Positions 21,488 through 32,363 of a stretch of 64,000 nucleotides of DNA are shown here, piece by piece (positions within the stretch are counted from its first letter, which is position 1; each line of letters starts with the position of its first letter). The translations under genes were made by a program, and so were the position numbers. Origin of the DNA: Ichthyophis bannanicus (taxonomy: Eukaryota > Chordata > Amphibia > Gymnophiona > Ichthyophiidae); assembly GCA_033557465.1 (NCBI GenBank), contig CM066040.1:328060297-328124296 (forward strand). The letters are read 5' to 3'. Under the pieces are notes generated by a model. That model was not told where the DNA came from, made no database searches, and saw only the letters and a list, made by a program, of their open reading frames with translations.

Positions 21488-22678
21488 CCAGCATGGTTTA
21501 AATGTGAGGTCAGAGAGGCTGTTGTTGCCAAAAAAGCATCTTTCAGGAAATGGAAAAAAGAGCCAAACGACGAAACCTGGAAACAGCACAAGCACTGGCA
21601 AGTCAAATGCAAGGCATTGATAAGGCAGGCAAAGGGAGAATTTGAGAAGAAGCTTGCTGCGGAAGCAAAAACGCGAAATAAAGACTTTTTCAAGTACATT
21701 CGTAGCAAAAACCTGTGAGAGAGTCAGTTGGTCCATTAGATGATAGAGGGGTTAAAGGGGCACTAAGAGGCGACAAGGCGATAGCGGAGAGACTGAATGA
21801 ATTCTTTGCTTCGGTCTTTACTGAGGAAGATGTAGGGATGTTACCCATGACTGAAGTGGCATTTAAAGGTGCGGAAGAATTGAAGGAAATAGCGATACAT
21901 CGAGAAGATGTATTACAACTATTAGATAAACTGAAGAGTAGCAAATCACCTGGGCCGGATGGTATACATCCAAGGGTGTTGAAAGAACTGAAATATGAGA
22001 TTGCAGACCTTCTATTAGTAATCTGTGAACTATCATTAAAATCATCTCTAATACCTGAAGATTGGAGGATTGCCAATGTAACACCAATTTTTAAAAAGGG
22101 TTCCAGGGGTGATCCGGGAAACTACAGACCGGTGAGCCTCACGTCAGTACCGGGAAAAATGGTAGAAACCATCATAAAGATAAAATTACTCAGCATGTAG
22201 ATAGTCATGGCCTAATGGGAGACAGCCAACATGGCTTTAGACAAGGAAGATCCTGTCTTACTAATCTGTTGTTTTTTTGAAGGTGTGAATAAACAGGTGG
22301 ACAAAGGTGAGTCGGATGATATAGTGTATCTGGACTTTCAGAAAGCCTTTGACAAGGTCCCTCATCAGAGACTTTTGGCAAAACTAGAGTCATGGGATAG
22401 GAGGCAGTGTACTACTGTGGATCAGGAACTGGTTAAAAGATAGAAAGCAGAGGGTAGGGCTACATGGCCAATTTTCCCAATGGAGAAAGGTGAATAGTGG
22501 TGTACCCCAGGGATCTGTGCTGGGCCCACTGCTTTTTGACATATTCATAAATGACCTGGAAAGTGGAATAACGAGTGAGCTTATCAAATTTGCAGATGAC
22601 ACAAAACTATTTAAAGTTGTTAAAACCCAAGAAGATTGTGGAAAATTGCAAGAGGATCTTGATAAATTGGAAGACTGA
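21488..22678 (+). pseudogene. CR1-B reverse transcriptase, first part
   Basis: Shows KALIRQAKGEFEKKLA, SSKSPGPDGIHPRVLKEL, ANVTPIFKKGSRGDPGNYRP, QHGFRQGRSCLTNLL, YLDFQKAFDKVPHQRLL, GVPQGSVLGPLLFDIFI and FADDTKLF (FADD intact). Frameshifts near 21710, 22200 and 22400-22490 break it. It stops at KLED where the Penelope pair is inserted. This is CR1-clade RT; the endonuclease part is absent. Confidence 0.88.
22664..22678 (+). repeat. Target duplication of Penelope pair, left
   Basis: AAATTGGAAGACTGA, repeated at 31215-31229. It is part of CR1-B coding sequence. Confidence 0.92.
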
Positions 22679-23094
22679 TCAATACTAAAAAAAACCTCTG
22701 CACTGCAACTCGAAGGTATACAGTGTATCCTCCTTAAGACTTGATACAATACTTATATTCAGGTAACATTTTCAATATCAGTTTCAGACAACTGCTTTCA
22801 ATAGTAACTTAGTAGCAGAAGGTCTCAGTAAATTCGGGCTGCCATTTGACTAACTATTTATCGTCTAATGGACTCAATGCCCTTTTAACATCAACGACCT
22901 TTTATTCTTGAACTGCTACTATAATCAAAGATAAAAATGATTTAAAGAACTGATACTTAGCTTTCAAAGATGGTTTAAAGAACTAGTGCTTAGCTTTCGA
23001 AGGGAACTCCAACTTTAAATGTCCCAACGCTGACAGACGCGCCAGTATTTGCATTTCACCCTTTCAGGTTTCGTCAGGGAAATCTTGTAAAGCA

Positions 23095-23997
23095 CTAAAA
23101 AATAAACAAAACAAGTTCATCAGATACCAACTTTCTATGATGATATACAGATACTGAAGATATAATCCTCTTCATTACCTCAAATCCAGAGAAAACATCA
23201 TTCAAAAGCTCACTCAATGGTCTTTTATTAATGGTTGTGAGATGCCGCGCATGCGGGATAGTTATATAGGGATTAAAAAAACTGTCATCCAATACCCGTG
23301 GGACAGCCTCATTCTCAAAGACACACCCCCCATTCCACTCGAGCATTCAACCCTCCAGGGGCCACTGTTTGTAACTTATAAATCCAGCGTTGTTCATTAT
23401 AAAGCAAAGTTTGGTCCATTGTTTTTCCACTTTTCACTGCAGTAATTCGCATGATGCAAAAACATCGCAGGTCTGTAAAAGCATGATGATGCTGAAGACA
23501 ATGATCCACCATTGGCGCTTCTTTTCATTGGCATTTAAGTTTGCTTCTGTGCTCATTCATACGCACTTTAAATGATCGCCTAGTTTTTCCAACATATAGT
23601 AGGGCACAAGAGCATTGGACGGCATAAACTACATGTGTAGAAGTGCAAGAAGTCGCACTTCATAGTTGATAAGTTTTACCATGATAACTAAATTCCGTCA
23701 GATCCTCTGTGACTGCACAAACCGTACATGACCCACATTTCCTATGGCCCACTACTGCATTTTCTCCACATAATTCTTTCGGTCTCAAGACCGCCGGACT
23801 TAAGAGCTCTTTAAAATTCTTTTGTCTTGTCCAGACACATCGCACCTTATGATGTTCAAGACCCGGAATACTGTTAAGTACATTCTTATGTCGTCTAATA
23901 ATGTGCTTCAAATAATAGCTGTAGGGAGAAAAAGATGTAATTAAATTAACTTGTTGATCCTCTTCTGGCGAACTGCATCTTACGGAAGGATGAAGCA
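23095..23997 (-). pseudogene. Penelope GIY-YIG part, left arm
   Basis: Minus-strand copy of the 3' half. It has KHIIRRHKNVLNSIPGLEHH and HRKCGSCTVC, then a stop where the right arm has CGA (likely CpG decay to TGA). The GIY-YIG region and KTMDQTLLYNEQRW follow. It ends at about 23095 near ELVLFIF. LTR-3 directly follows on the plus side. Confidence 0.85.
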
Positions 23998-24600
23998 GTT
24001 ACCTCCAGGCACATTAAGCAAAGAACCAGAGGGAACGGTTTGGAGGAAAGCTTGCAGTCTCTGGGAAATACTAACCAAGTTTTACCAGGCAAGAAAGGAA
24101 AAGCACGTTCTGACAAAGCTAAGTTCTTACCAAGGGAGAAAAGGTTATCCACGTCAGGTTTTACCCAACTGCCAGAAAGCACAGCCTTGCCTAAAGCTTA
24201 CAGGCAGAGAACCTGCTACAGGAGGAAAGTTTCTGAAAGAGAAAACTCCACAGATTCAAACCTGCCAGACTCCAGGTATGAAAGCTTTATTGATGATACT
24301 AAATGCTTGAGTTCTAAAGGTCCTGTTAAAACAAGTGCTCACTCTGTAAAGAAGAAGAAACCAGAGTGGTTTCAGAAAATCCCTAAAGCACTTAGAACAC
24401 AGTGGTATTGGAGGCAAGACCCTAGAGACATTTCACACAGACCGGTATCAGACAGGGACAGTGATTATTCCAATGATGAATATAGTAATGAAGAATCCAT
24501 GGAAATAGAATGCATAAATACTGTTCCCATGCCTCAACCTGAACAGATGGACTGTGATTTGTGTATGGCATCGTGCCAGGAGTCTGTAGCCACTGTGTAA
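23998..24600 (+). CDS. LTR-3 ORF, 5'-truncated, acidic Cys tail
   Basis: Open from the truncation point (VTSRHIKQRTRGNG...) for 200 codons to the stop at 24598. It is K/R/S-rich. Near the end are EWFQKIPKALRTQWYWRQDP, then an acidic run (DRDSDYSNDEYSNEES), MEIECINTVP and EQMDCDLCMASCQE. This is the clearest version of the family tail. The first potential start is not ATG. Unknown function. Confidence 0.5.
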   Translation, partial: VTSRHIKQRTRGNGLEESLQSLGNTNQVLPGKKGKARSDKAKFLPREKRLSTSGFTQLPESTALPKAYRQRTCYRRKVSERENSTDSNLPDSRYESFIDDTKCLSSKGPVKTSAHSVKKKKPEWFQKIPKALRTQWYWRQDPRDISHRPVSDRDSDYSNDEYSNEESMEIECINTVPMPQPEQMDCDLCMASCQESVATV

Positions 24601-25011
24601 CCTAGAAGAAGTTTGTAGAATTCTTATGCTCATTCAATTCAATTCTCATTCAATTCTTATGCTCATTGAATTCAATTCTCATTCAATTGGAATGAACTGA
24701 ATTCCTCTGATCAAGCCTTGCATTAATTGTGAAGTTTAACAATTAAGCAGCTGATTTAAATGCTGGTACCTTTTGAAACAAAGGACTTTCTGTTTGATTA
24801 TCAATGTCTTATTTTGAACCCTTACACTGACGGGGAATAAAAGCCTTGTTTCCCTACACTTGGTTTCGTTAATGAGTTCTCTTAGGAAGCTGGAATAAGT
24901 AAGAACATTTTCTACGTCAAATGAATCTTACATTCCCTTTAGCTTCCTAAAATAATCTTTGCTGTGGAGCATGCCCATATTTCTAATGGCGCAGACGGGC
25001 TCCCCACGACA
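23998..25011 (+). mobile_element. LTR-3, 5'-truncated LTR-like element
   Basis: Fits the same family: ends CCCCACGACA at 25011, has AATAAA at 24836 (about 175 bases before the end) and carries the family tail ORF. The 5' end is cut; it joins Penelope sequence after GATGAAGCA with no TGTGAT start and no target duplication. Because 915 bases of Penelope are also missing, a deletion probably removed LTR 5' sequence and Penelope sequence together. A short tandem repeat with unit TTCTTATGCTCATT... lies at about 24619-24688. Confidence 0.65.
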
Positions 25012-25532
25012 GTACTTTTGGGACTAGATAGAACTTAGCCAAAACTGGATCAGGTGAATTCAAATACACCCATTCTTTTTTTAGATATGAGATGCAATTC
25101 AAGAGCCCCAGTAGTTAGAAGTTTAATTTGTTCCTGAAGCGAAGACGTAGGGTCAATAGCCAGAGTTCAGTACACATTACTATCTAATAATTGACGAAGC
25201 GCTTCCCCACAATATTGATCACGGCTCCACACTACAATTCCACCTCCCTTGTCTGCCCACCTAATAACTATATCGGATCGAGATCGCAAAGCTAATAAAG
25301 CTGCTCGTTCTTCAGACCTTATACTATATTTAGATCCAAATTGCGTGGATTCTACTTGTTGTATATCTTTCAATATCAAATCTCGATATAGCAATAGAGA
25401 GGGATGTACAGGGCCCAGAGGTGACCAGGTTGACTTGAGAGGTAGTGGAGCTCGGTTATTCTCAGAATTGTTAACAGAGGTGGACCTATGCATTCCAAAA
25501 AACATCTTAAGATTAAGTTTCCTAATCAGTTG
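25012..25532 (-). pseudogene. Penelope N-terminal part, left arm
   Basis: Minus-strand frame with LEQLIRKLNLKMFF, STSVNNSENNRAPLPLK and RWADKGGGIVVWSRDQ, matching the right arm from 28421 on. The 915 bases that the right arm has at 28937-29851 are absent here; LTR-3 sits at that point instead. Confidence 0.85.
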
Positions 25533-25624
25533 TTCTAAATCAGCGATGGCGAACCTATGGCACGCGTGCCAGCTGTGGCACGCGAAGGCCTTGCAGCTGG
25601 CACGCGTGAAGGTCCGCAAAAAAA

Positions 25625-25984
25625 GAAAAAGCGGGCTCTGGCTGCTGCCGCGGACGCGGCAGCATGCTGTGTCCCGCGGGGCCCCCTCCGCCCGCTAAGC
25701 CCCTCTGCAAGGGCTTTCAGATTCGCGAGGGAGACAGCGTCTCCCTCGCGTCTCTGTTAAGCCCGTAGGGGTTAATGGGAAATTTCCCATCAGCCCCTTT
25801 AGACGCGAGGGACTGATGGGAAATTTCCCATTAGCCCCTGCGGGCTTAACAAGAGACGCGAGGGAGACGCTGTCTCCCTCGCGAATCTGAAAGCCCTTGC
25901 AGAGGGGCTTAGCGGGCGGAGGGGGCCCCGCGGGACACTGCATGCTGCCGCGTCCGCGGCAGCAGCCAGAGCCCGCTTTTTCTG
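25625..25984. repeat. Long near-perfect palindrome in hAT-n
   Basis: Left arm (25625 to about 25795) from AAAAAGCGGGCTCTGGCTGC, and its inverse ending at 25984. The arms of about 165 bases differ at only a few positions and are rich in CpG. The core includes GGGAAATTTCCC on both sides. Such a structure would form a strong hairpin. Confidence 0.9.
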
Positions 25985-25996
25985 TTTTTAAATTTG

Positions 25997-27260
25997 CCGG
26001 GGGGGGGGGGGTGTTAGGACTGCTAATGGGCTGGGGGGGGTGTTAGGACTGCTAATGGGCTAGGGGGGGTTAGGACTGCTAATGGGCTGGGGGGGGTTAG
26101 GACTGCTAATGGGCTAGGAGGGGGGGGGTTAGGACTGCTAATGGGCTAGGAGGGGGGGGGGTTAGGACTGCTAATGGGCCTGCTAATGGGCTGGGGGGGG
26201 TTTGGACTGCTAATGGGCTAGGAGGGGGGGGTTTAGGACTGCTAATGGGCTAGGGGGGGTTAGGACTGCTAATGGGCTGTGGGCTGATGGGGGCTGTCTG
26301 GAAATGGGGTGATGGGGGGTTAGGACTGCTAATGGGCTAGAGAGGGGGGGTTAGGACTGCTAATGGGCTAGGAGGGGGGGGTTAGGACTGCTAATGGGCT
26401 GGGGGGGGGGGTTAGGACTGCTAATGGGCTAGGAGGGGGGGTTAGGACTGCTAATGGGCTAGGGGGGGTTAGGACTGCTAATTGGCTGGGGGGGGTTAGG
26501 ACTGCTAATGGGCTAGGAGGGGGGGGTTAGGACTGCTAATGGGCTCGGGGGGGTTAGGACTGCTAATGGGCTAGGAGGGGGGGGTTAGGACTGCTAATGG
26601 GCTAGGGGGGGGTTAGGACTGCTAATGGGCTAGGAGGGGGGGTTAGGACTGCTAATGGGCTAGGGGGGGTTAGGACTGCTAATGGGCTGTGGGCTGATGG
26701 GGGCTGTCCGGAAATGGGGTGATGGGGGTTAGGACTGGTAATGGGCTATGGGGGGGTTAGGACTGCTAATGGCTAGAGAGGGGGGGTTAGGACTGCTAAT
26801 GGGCTAGGGGGGGGTTAGGACTGCTAATGGGCTGATGGGAGGGGTTAGGACTTGAGGTGGGCTGTTGGGTGGGGTTAGGACTGGAAATGGGCTGATGGGG
26901 GGTTAACACTGGAGGTGGTCTGATGGGGTTAGGACTGGTAATGGGCTATGGGGGGGTTTAGGACTGATAATGGGCTATGGGGGGGCCGGGACAAGAAATG
27001 GGCTGATGGGGAGGGGTTAGGACTTGAGGTGGGCTGATGGGGTTAGGACTGGTAATGGACTGTGGGCTGATGGGGGGGTTAGGACTGGCAATGGGCTATG
27101 GGGGGCTGACTGGAAGTGGGGGTTAGGACTGGTAATGGGTTATAGGGGGGGGGCTTAAACTGAAAATGGGGTGATGGGGGGTTAGGACTGGAAGTGGGTT
27201 GATGAGGGGGGGATAGGACTGGTATTGGGTTGGGGGGGCTGCTAGGACTGGAAATGGGCT
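25997..27260 (+). repeat. G-rich minisatellite in hAT-n
   Basis: Unit of about 25-31 bases of the form (G)6-12-TTAGGACTGCTAATGGGCTAG. At least 25 clear copies lie between 25997 and 26850, then more divergent copies (ACTGGTAAT, ACTGGAAAT) to about 27260. Most length variation is in the G run. It has high G-quadruplex potential on the plus strand. Confidence 0.9.
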
Positions 27261-28361
27261 GATGCAGGGACTAGAAGGGAATGGATGCTGGGTGAGGCTG
27301 GAACTAGAAGGGAGCTGGTGTTGGGGGAGGATTAGAATGGGATGGGGCTGGGAGAGTAAAATGGAGAGGGGAAAAATATTTTGTGTGGGAGGGATAAAAA
27401 ATCTACATTGGCCGGGTATTGGGAGAGTAAGTGGGGATTGAGGATGGAGGGGTAAATTTTGAGTAGATGAAATAGGAATGAGGAAAGAGCCAAAGGAGAA
27501 AGATTAGTATGTTAAAGCAGATGTAGAGAGAGAATGGAAAAAAAAAACAAGAAGACAGAAGAAAGGACAAATGGACAGCAGATGGAGAGTTAGCAGAAGA
27601 CACGAAGAAACCAGAAGAAAGTGGCTGGAACAATTGCAACTGAAAAAAAATGCACAAAAGGTAGAAAAATATCTCTTTATTTTGAATTTATTAACTGGAA
27701 TATGTCAGCTCTGGGAAATGTGCATCATTAATTTTTGCGCTTTGTTTAGTACAAGAGGAAATTAATATATAGTTTTATTTCTACAGTGTTGTTGTATATT
27801 CCAAGTTTGGCTTTTGGGGTTCCCAGTTTAATTATTGTCTTCCTGTTTCTAAATTGTGATTCCTTGTTTGGTGATGGTCTGTTCTGCATGTGTAACTGAG
27901 CTGAGGTATTCTGTTTATATAATTCCTATTTGACATTGCCACTTGTTCTTTCCCAGTAGGTCATGTATTGTTGTTCTCTGAGATGTATTGGTTTAATATT
28001 TGCAGTGTTGCCTTTTGATAGGTAGAGTATGGTGCTTTGTGAGTCCTGGTAGTGCTGTTTAGGATACGGCGGGTTTGCTATGGGTTCTAAATGGGCAGCG
28101 TTTGTAGTAGTTCCTAATGTTGCCTGGCGGTTTGGTTCTGGATTATAGTAATGTAGAAACCTTTTAGTCTTTCTTTATCCATATACTCATTAAGAGGCAT
28201 GTTTACTAAAAGTTAGTGTATGGTAACATTATGCAAATATTTATGCAAATGAAGCACCTTATGCAAATGGGGCTTTAATTGACGTGCTGGCACTTTGAGG
28301 AAATTCTTTGGTTTTGTGCGGCAGTTTGGGCACTCGGGCTCAAAAAGGTTAGCCATCACTG
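27261..28361. other. hAT-n AT-rich non-coding part
   Basis: No gene is supported. Purine-rich at 27360-27660, then T-rich. The right TIR lies at 28346-28361. Confidence 0.6.
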
Positions 28362-28443
28362 TTCTAAATCGACCCTAAACTGAAAAGCATCAAAATGAAT
28401 AGAGGGAACAAACGATAAACTGATTAGGAAACTTAATCTTAAG

Positions 28444-30534
28444 ATGTTTTTTGAAACGCATAGGTCCACCTCTGTTAACAATTCTGAGAATAACCGAGCT
28501 CCACTACCTCTCAAGTCAACCTGGTCACCTCCAGGCCCTGTACATCCCTCTCTATTGCTATATCGAGATTTGATATTGAAAGATATACAACAAGTAGAAT
28601 CCACGCAATTTGGATCTAAATATACTATAAGTTCTGAAGAACGAGCAGCTTTATTAGCTTTGCGATCTCGATCCGATATAGTTATTAGGCGGGCAGACAA
28701 GGGAGGTGGAATTGTAGTGTGGAGCCGTGATCAATATTGTGGGGAAGCGCTTCGTCAATTATTAGATAGTAATGTGTACCGGACTCTGGTTATTGACCCT
28801 ACGTCTTCGCTTCAGGAACAAATTAAACTTCTAACTACCGGGGCTCTTGAATTGCGTCTCATATCTAAAAAAGAATGGGTGTATTTGAATTCACCTGATC
28901 CAGTTTGGGCTAAGTTCTATCTAGTCCCAAAAGTACACAAAGATGTTAATAATCCGCCAGGGAGACCAATTGTCTCCACGCGCAATTCAGTGCTTGAACC
29001 ATTGTCTGTTTACCTAGATTCTATTTTAAGACCGTTGATGACATCTATTCCATCATTTATTAAAGATACCACCCATTTTTTGTGCGTTTTGGAGGATTAC
29101 ATGCAGCTTGCCAGTATGCCGGATGTCATTTTAGCAACACTGGATGTAACGTCACTTTATACTGTCATTCCTTAATTACAAGCTCATACAGTAGTGATGG
29201 AAGCCCTAAGCAACAGGGGTGATTTATCGGGTGATCAGTTACATTTTTTGTCGGAATTAACTAATCTCACTTTACGTAATAATTTTTTTGTTTTTGAGGA
29301 TATTATTTATCATCAGCTATCAGGGGTAGCAATGGGTGATTCGTGTGCCCCATCAATTGCAAACCTATATATGCAATGGTTTGAGAGTAAGTGGTTAGAG
29401 GTTTCCCCTTATAAAGCATCCTTGAAGTTGTGGAAAAGGTACATCAATGACATCTTTATTCTGTGGTGTGGCATCTCGGCAGCGTTACAAGCCTTTTTTA
29501 CTTGGCTTAATAATAGAGAAAGCAATATTAAGTTCATACTTACATATAGTGAAGAGCAAGTCACTTTTTTGGATGTTCTTGTCCATAAAACTTCAACTGG
29601 GTGGCACACTTCCGTGTATCGAAAACAGACTGATAAGAATACCTTTTTGCACTACACTAGTGCAGATCCGGCTCAATTGAGAAACAGTTTACCGTTGTCA
29701 CAATTTATCCGCTATTGACGGAATTGCTCGGATGTACAAGAGTTTAAAATCTATTCTAAGGAACTGAAAACTAATTTTCGACGGAGAGGCTACCCTGAAA
29801 AGATTGTTAATAGAGCATACAAAAGAGCACTGTATGTTAATCGGGACTTGTTGCTTCATCCTTCCGTAAGATGCAGTTCGCCAGAAGAGGATCAACAAGT
29901 TAATTTAATTACATCTTTTTCTCCCTACAGCTATTATTTGAAGCGCATTATTAGACGACATAAGAATGTACTTAACAGTATTCCGGGTCTTGAACATCAT
30001 AAGGTGCGATGTGTCTGGACAAGACAAAAGAATTTTAAAGAGCTCTTAAGTCCGGCGGTCTTGAGACCGATAGAATTATGTGGAGAAAATGCAGTAGTGG
30101 GCCATAGGAAATGTGGGTCATGTATGGTTTGTGCAGTCACAGAGAATCTGATGGAATTTAGTTATCATGGTAAAACTTATCAACTACGAAGTGCGACTTC
30201 TTGCACTTCTACACATGTAGTTTATGCCGTCCGATGCCCTTGTGCCCTACTATATGTTGGAAAAACTAGGCGATCATTTAAAGTGCGTATGAATGAGCAC
30301 AGAAGCAAACTTAAATGCCAACGAAAAGAAGCGCCAATGGTGGATCATTGTCTTCAGCATCATCATGCTTTTACAGACCTGCGATGTTTTTGCATCATGC
30401 GAATTACTGCAGTGAAAAGTGGAAAAACAATGGACCAAACTTTGCTTTATAATGAACAACGCTGGATTTATAAGTTACAAACAGTGGCCCCTGGAGGGTT
30501 GAATGCTCGAGTGGAATGGGAGGTGTGTCTTTGA
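28444..30534 (+). pseudogene. Penelope RT + GIY-YIG protein, right arm
   Basis: A single frame of 697 codons with only two in-frame stops (TAA 29173-29175, TGA 29716-29718). The N-terminal part carries RRADKGGGIVVW and FYLVPKVHKD, then RT blocks ATLDVTSLYT, GVAMGDSCAPSIANLYM and KRYINDIFILW. The last is the catalytic box, with Asn (codon 29446) where Penelope RTs have Asp. QVTFLDVLVH follows. After a Cys-containing linker (HRKCGSCMVC) comes the GIY-YIG endonuclease: VVYAVRCPCALLYVGKTRRS and RMNEHRSKL (about 30217-30310). In the family RT and GIY-YIG carry out target-primed insertion. This copy is inactive by stops and the catalytic change. Confidence 0.92.
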
Positions 30535-31214
30535 GAATGAGGCTGTCCCACGGATATTGGTTGACAGTTTTTTTAATCCCTATATAACTATCCTGCATGT
30601 GCGGCGTCTCACAACCATTAATAAAAGACCGTTGAGTGAGCTTTTGAATGATGTTTTCTCTGGATTTGAGGTAATGAAGAGGATTATATCTTCGGTATCT
30701 GCATATCATCATAGAAAGTTGGTATCTGATGAACTTGTTTTGTTTATTTTTTAGTGCTTTACAAGATTCCCCTGACGAAACCTGAAAGGGTGAAACGCAA
30801 ATATTGGCGCATCTGTCAGCGTTGGGACATTTAAAGTTGGAGTTCCCTTTGAAAGCTAAACACTAGTTCTTTAAACCATCTTTGAAAGCTAAGCATCAGT
30901 TCTTTAAATCATTTTTATCTTTGATTATAGTAGCAATTCAAGAATAAAAGGTCGTTGATGTTAAAAGGGCATTGAGTCCATTAGACGATAAATAGTCAAA
31001 TGGCAGCCCGAATTTACTGAGACCTTCTGCTACTAAGTTACTATTGAAAGCAGTTGTCTGAAACTGATATTGAAAATGTGACCTGAATATAAGTATTGTA
31101 TCAAGTCTTAAGGAGGATACATTGTATACTTTCGAGTTGCAGTGCAGAGGTTTTTTTTTAGTATTGATCACATTCCCTCTGGCAAAAGAGACCTTAGATT
31201 GAGTTGTAAGCTAC

Positions 31215-31229
31215 AAATTGGAAGACTGA
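31215..31229 (+). repeat. Target duplication of Penelope pair, right
   Basis: AAATTGGAAGACTGA, identical to 22664-22678. Confidence 0.92.
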
Positions 31230-31955
31230 GCATCAAAATGGCAGATGAAATTTAATGTGGACAAGTGCAAAGTTATGCACCTAGGGAAGAACAACCCAAA
31301 CTATGGTTACACGATGCAAGGTTCCACATTAAGAACCACCACCCAGGAAAAAGATTTAGGCGTCATTGTGGATAACATGTTAAAACCCTCGGCCCAGTTT
31401 GCAGCGGATGCCAAGAGAGCAAATAGAATGCTAGGTATCATAAGGAAAGGAATGGAAAATAAAACAAAAGATATTATAATGCCTCTATATCGTTCCATGG
31501 TAAGACTGCACCTTGAATATTGTGTGCAATTCTGGTCGCCGTATCTTAAAAAGGATATAGCGTTATTAGAAAAGGTTCAGAGAAGAGCCACCAAAATGGT
31601 AAAGGGGATGGAAGGATACTCCTATGAAGAAAGGCTAAAAAGGTTAGGGCTCTTTAACCTGGAAAAGAGACGGCTGAGAGGAGATATGATAGAAGTCTAT
31701 AAATTAATGAACGGAGTGGAACGGATAAACGTAGATTGATTGTTTACGTTATCAGAATATAGAAAGACTAGGGGACATGCAATGAAGCTTCAGGGTAAAC
31801 TATTTAAGACTAATAAAAGAAAATATTTTTTCACTCATCGTGTAATCAAACTCTGAAATTTGTTACCGGAGGATGTAGTAAAGGCTGTTAATGTAGCTGG
31901 GTTTAAAAAAGATTTGGACAAGTTCCTGGAGGAAAGGTCCATAAACCATTATTAA
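31215..31955 (+). pseudogene. CR1-B ORF2, C-terminal part
   Basis: Continues the CR1-B frame after the insertion: KWQMKFNVDKCKVMHLGK, EKDLGVIVDNMLKPSAQ, IIMPLYRSMVRLHLEYCVQF, RLKRLGLFNLEKRRLRGDMI, with an in-frame stop near 31737. It then goes on to LPEDVVKAVNVAGFKKDLDK. This is the thumb/C-terminal region of a CR1 ORF2. Confidence 0.88.
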
Positions 31956-32363
31956 GAAGGGACCCAGGATATCAATGCTTGACCCAGTACAAGCAATGTG
32001 GAACCTGTGTCTTTTGGGGAAACTGCTAGGTAGGTATGACCTAGATTGGCCACTGCTGGAAACAGGATACTGGGCTTGATGGACCTTGGTCTGACCCAGT
32101 ATGGCATATCTTATGTTCTCATGTGAAAGGGGATAGATTCAGGAGTAATATGCGGAAATCTTTCTTTACGGAATGAGTGGTAGATGCATGGAATAGTCTC
32201 CTAGTGGAGGTAGTAGAGAGAAGGACAGTATCTGAATTCAAAAAAGCATGGGACAAACACAGAAAATCTCTAAAGGAAAAAAGGGGACTATTGTAGTTGA
32301 TATGGAAGGGCAGACTAGATAGGCCATGTGGTCTTTTTCTGCCATCATATTTTTATGTTTCTA

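Larger units (their letters stand above)
25541..28361. mobile_element. hAT-n, non-autonomous hAT element
   Basis: Ends are CAGCGATGGCGAACCT (left) and, inverted, CAGTGATGGCTAACCT (right). An 8 bp duplication TTCTAAAT (25533-25540 and 28362-28369) is diagnostic of hAT. The 2.8 kb interior has no transposase. It holds a long palindrome, a G-rich minisatellite and about 1.1 kb of AT-rich non-coding sequence. It lies in the loop between the two Penelope arms. Confidence 0.93.
22679..31214. mobile_element. Penelope-like element pair in head-to-head inversion
   Basis: Two Penelope copies point away from each other: minus strand at 22679-25532 and plus strand at about 28420-31170. The outer ends are the element 3' tails (TCAATACTAAAAAAAACC on the left, its inverse at 31150-31170). 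About 44 extra bases follow on the right before the duplication. A spacer of about 60 bases between the arms was later invaded by hAT-n. One 15 bp duplication flanks the whole pair, so it probably arrived as one unit; inverted partial copies are known for Penelope elements. Confidence 0.88.
21450..32121 (+). mobile_element. CR1-B, CR1 LINE inserted in CR1-A, split by PLE
   Basis: A younger CR1 copy. It starts near 21450 in the RT-upstream region (5'-truncated) and ends with the CR1 3' tail CTTGATGGACCTTGGTCTGA ... TATCTTATGTTCTCATG at about 32121. After it CR1-A resumes at TGAAAGGGGATAG. It is split at 22678/31215 by the Penelope pair, whose 15 bp duplication AAATTGGAAGACTGA comes from CR1-B coding sequence. 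Confidence 0.85.
18580..32363 (+). mobile_element. CR1-A, degenerate CR1 LINE, host of several insertions
   Basis: Pieces of one CR1 copy lie at 18580-18944, 19431-19597, 21171-21449 and 32122-32363. They read on through ...CCACAAGGATCTGTCC (the PQGSVLG block), GCGGATGATGCC (ADD block), CCTCTGTATAGGTCTCTGGT (LYRSL block) and the C-terminal AATAGTCTCC part to the tail ending near 32363 (CAGACTAGATAGGCCATGTG). The gaps are an L2 fragment, LTR-2 and CR1-B. It is heavily mutated and non-coding now. A short unrelated scrap also sits at about 18782-18842. Confidence 0.75.

Noticed and set aside
25997..27260. Interstitial telomere repeat or CRISPR-like array
   Set aside because: The unit is 25-31 bases with variable G runs and no spacers; it is a minisatellite inside a hAT element.
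22679..31214. A complete Penelope element with terminal repeats in direct orientation
   Set aside because: The two copies are inverted, both 3' ends outward, and each carries coding; it is an inverted pair.
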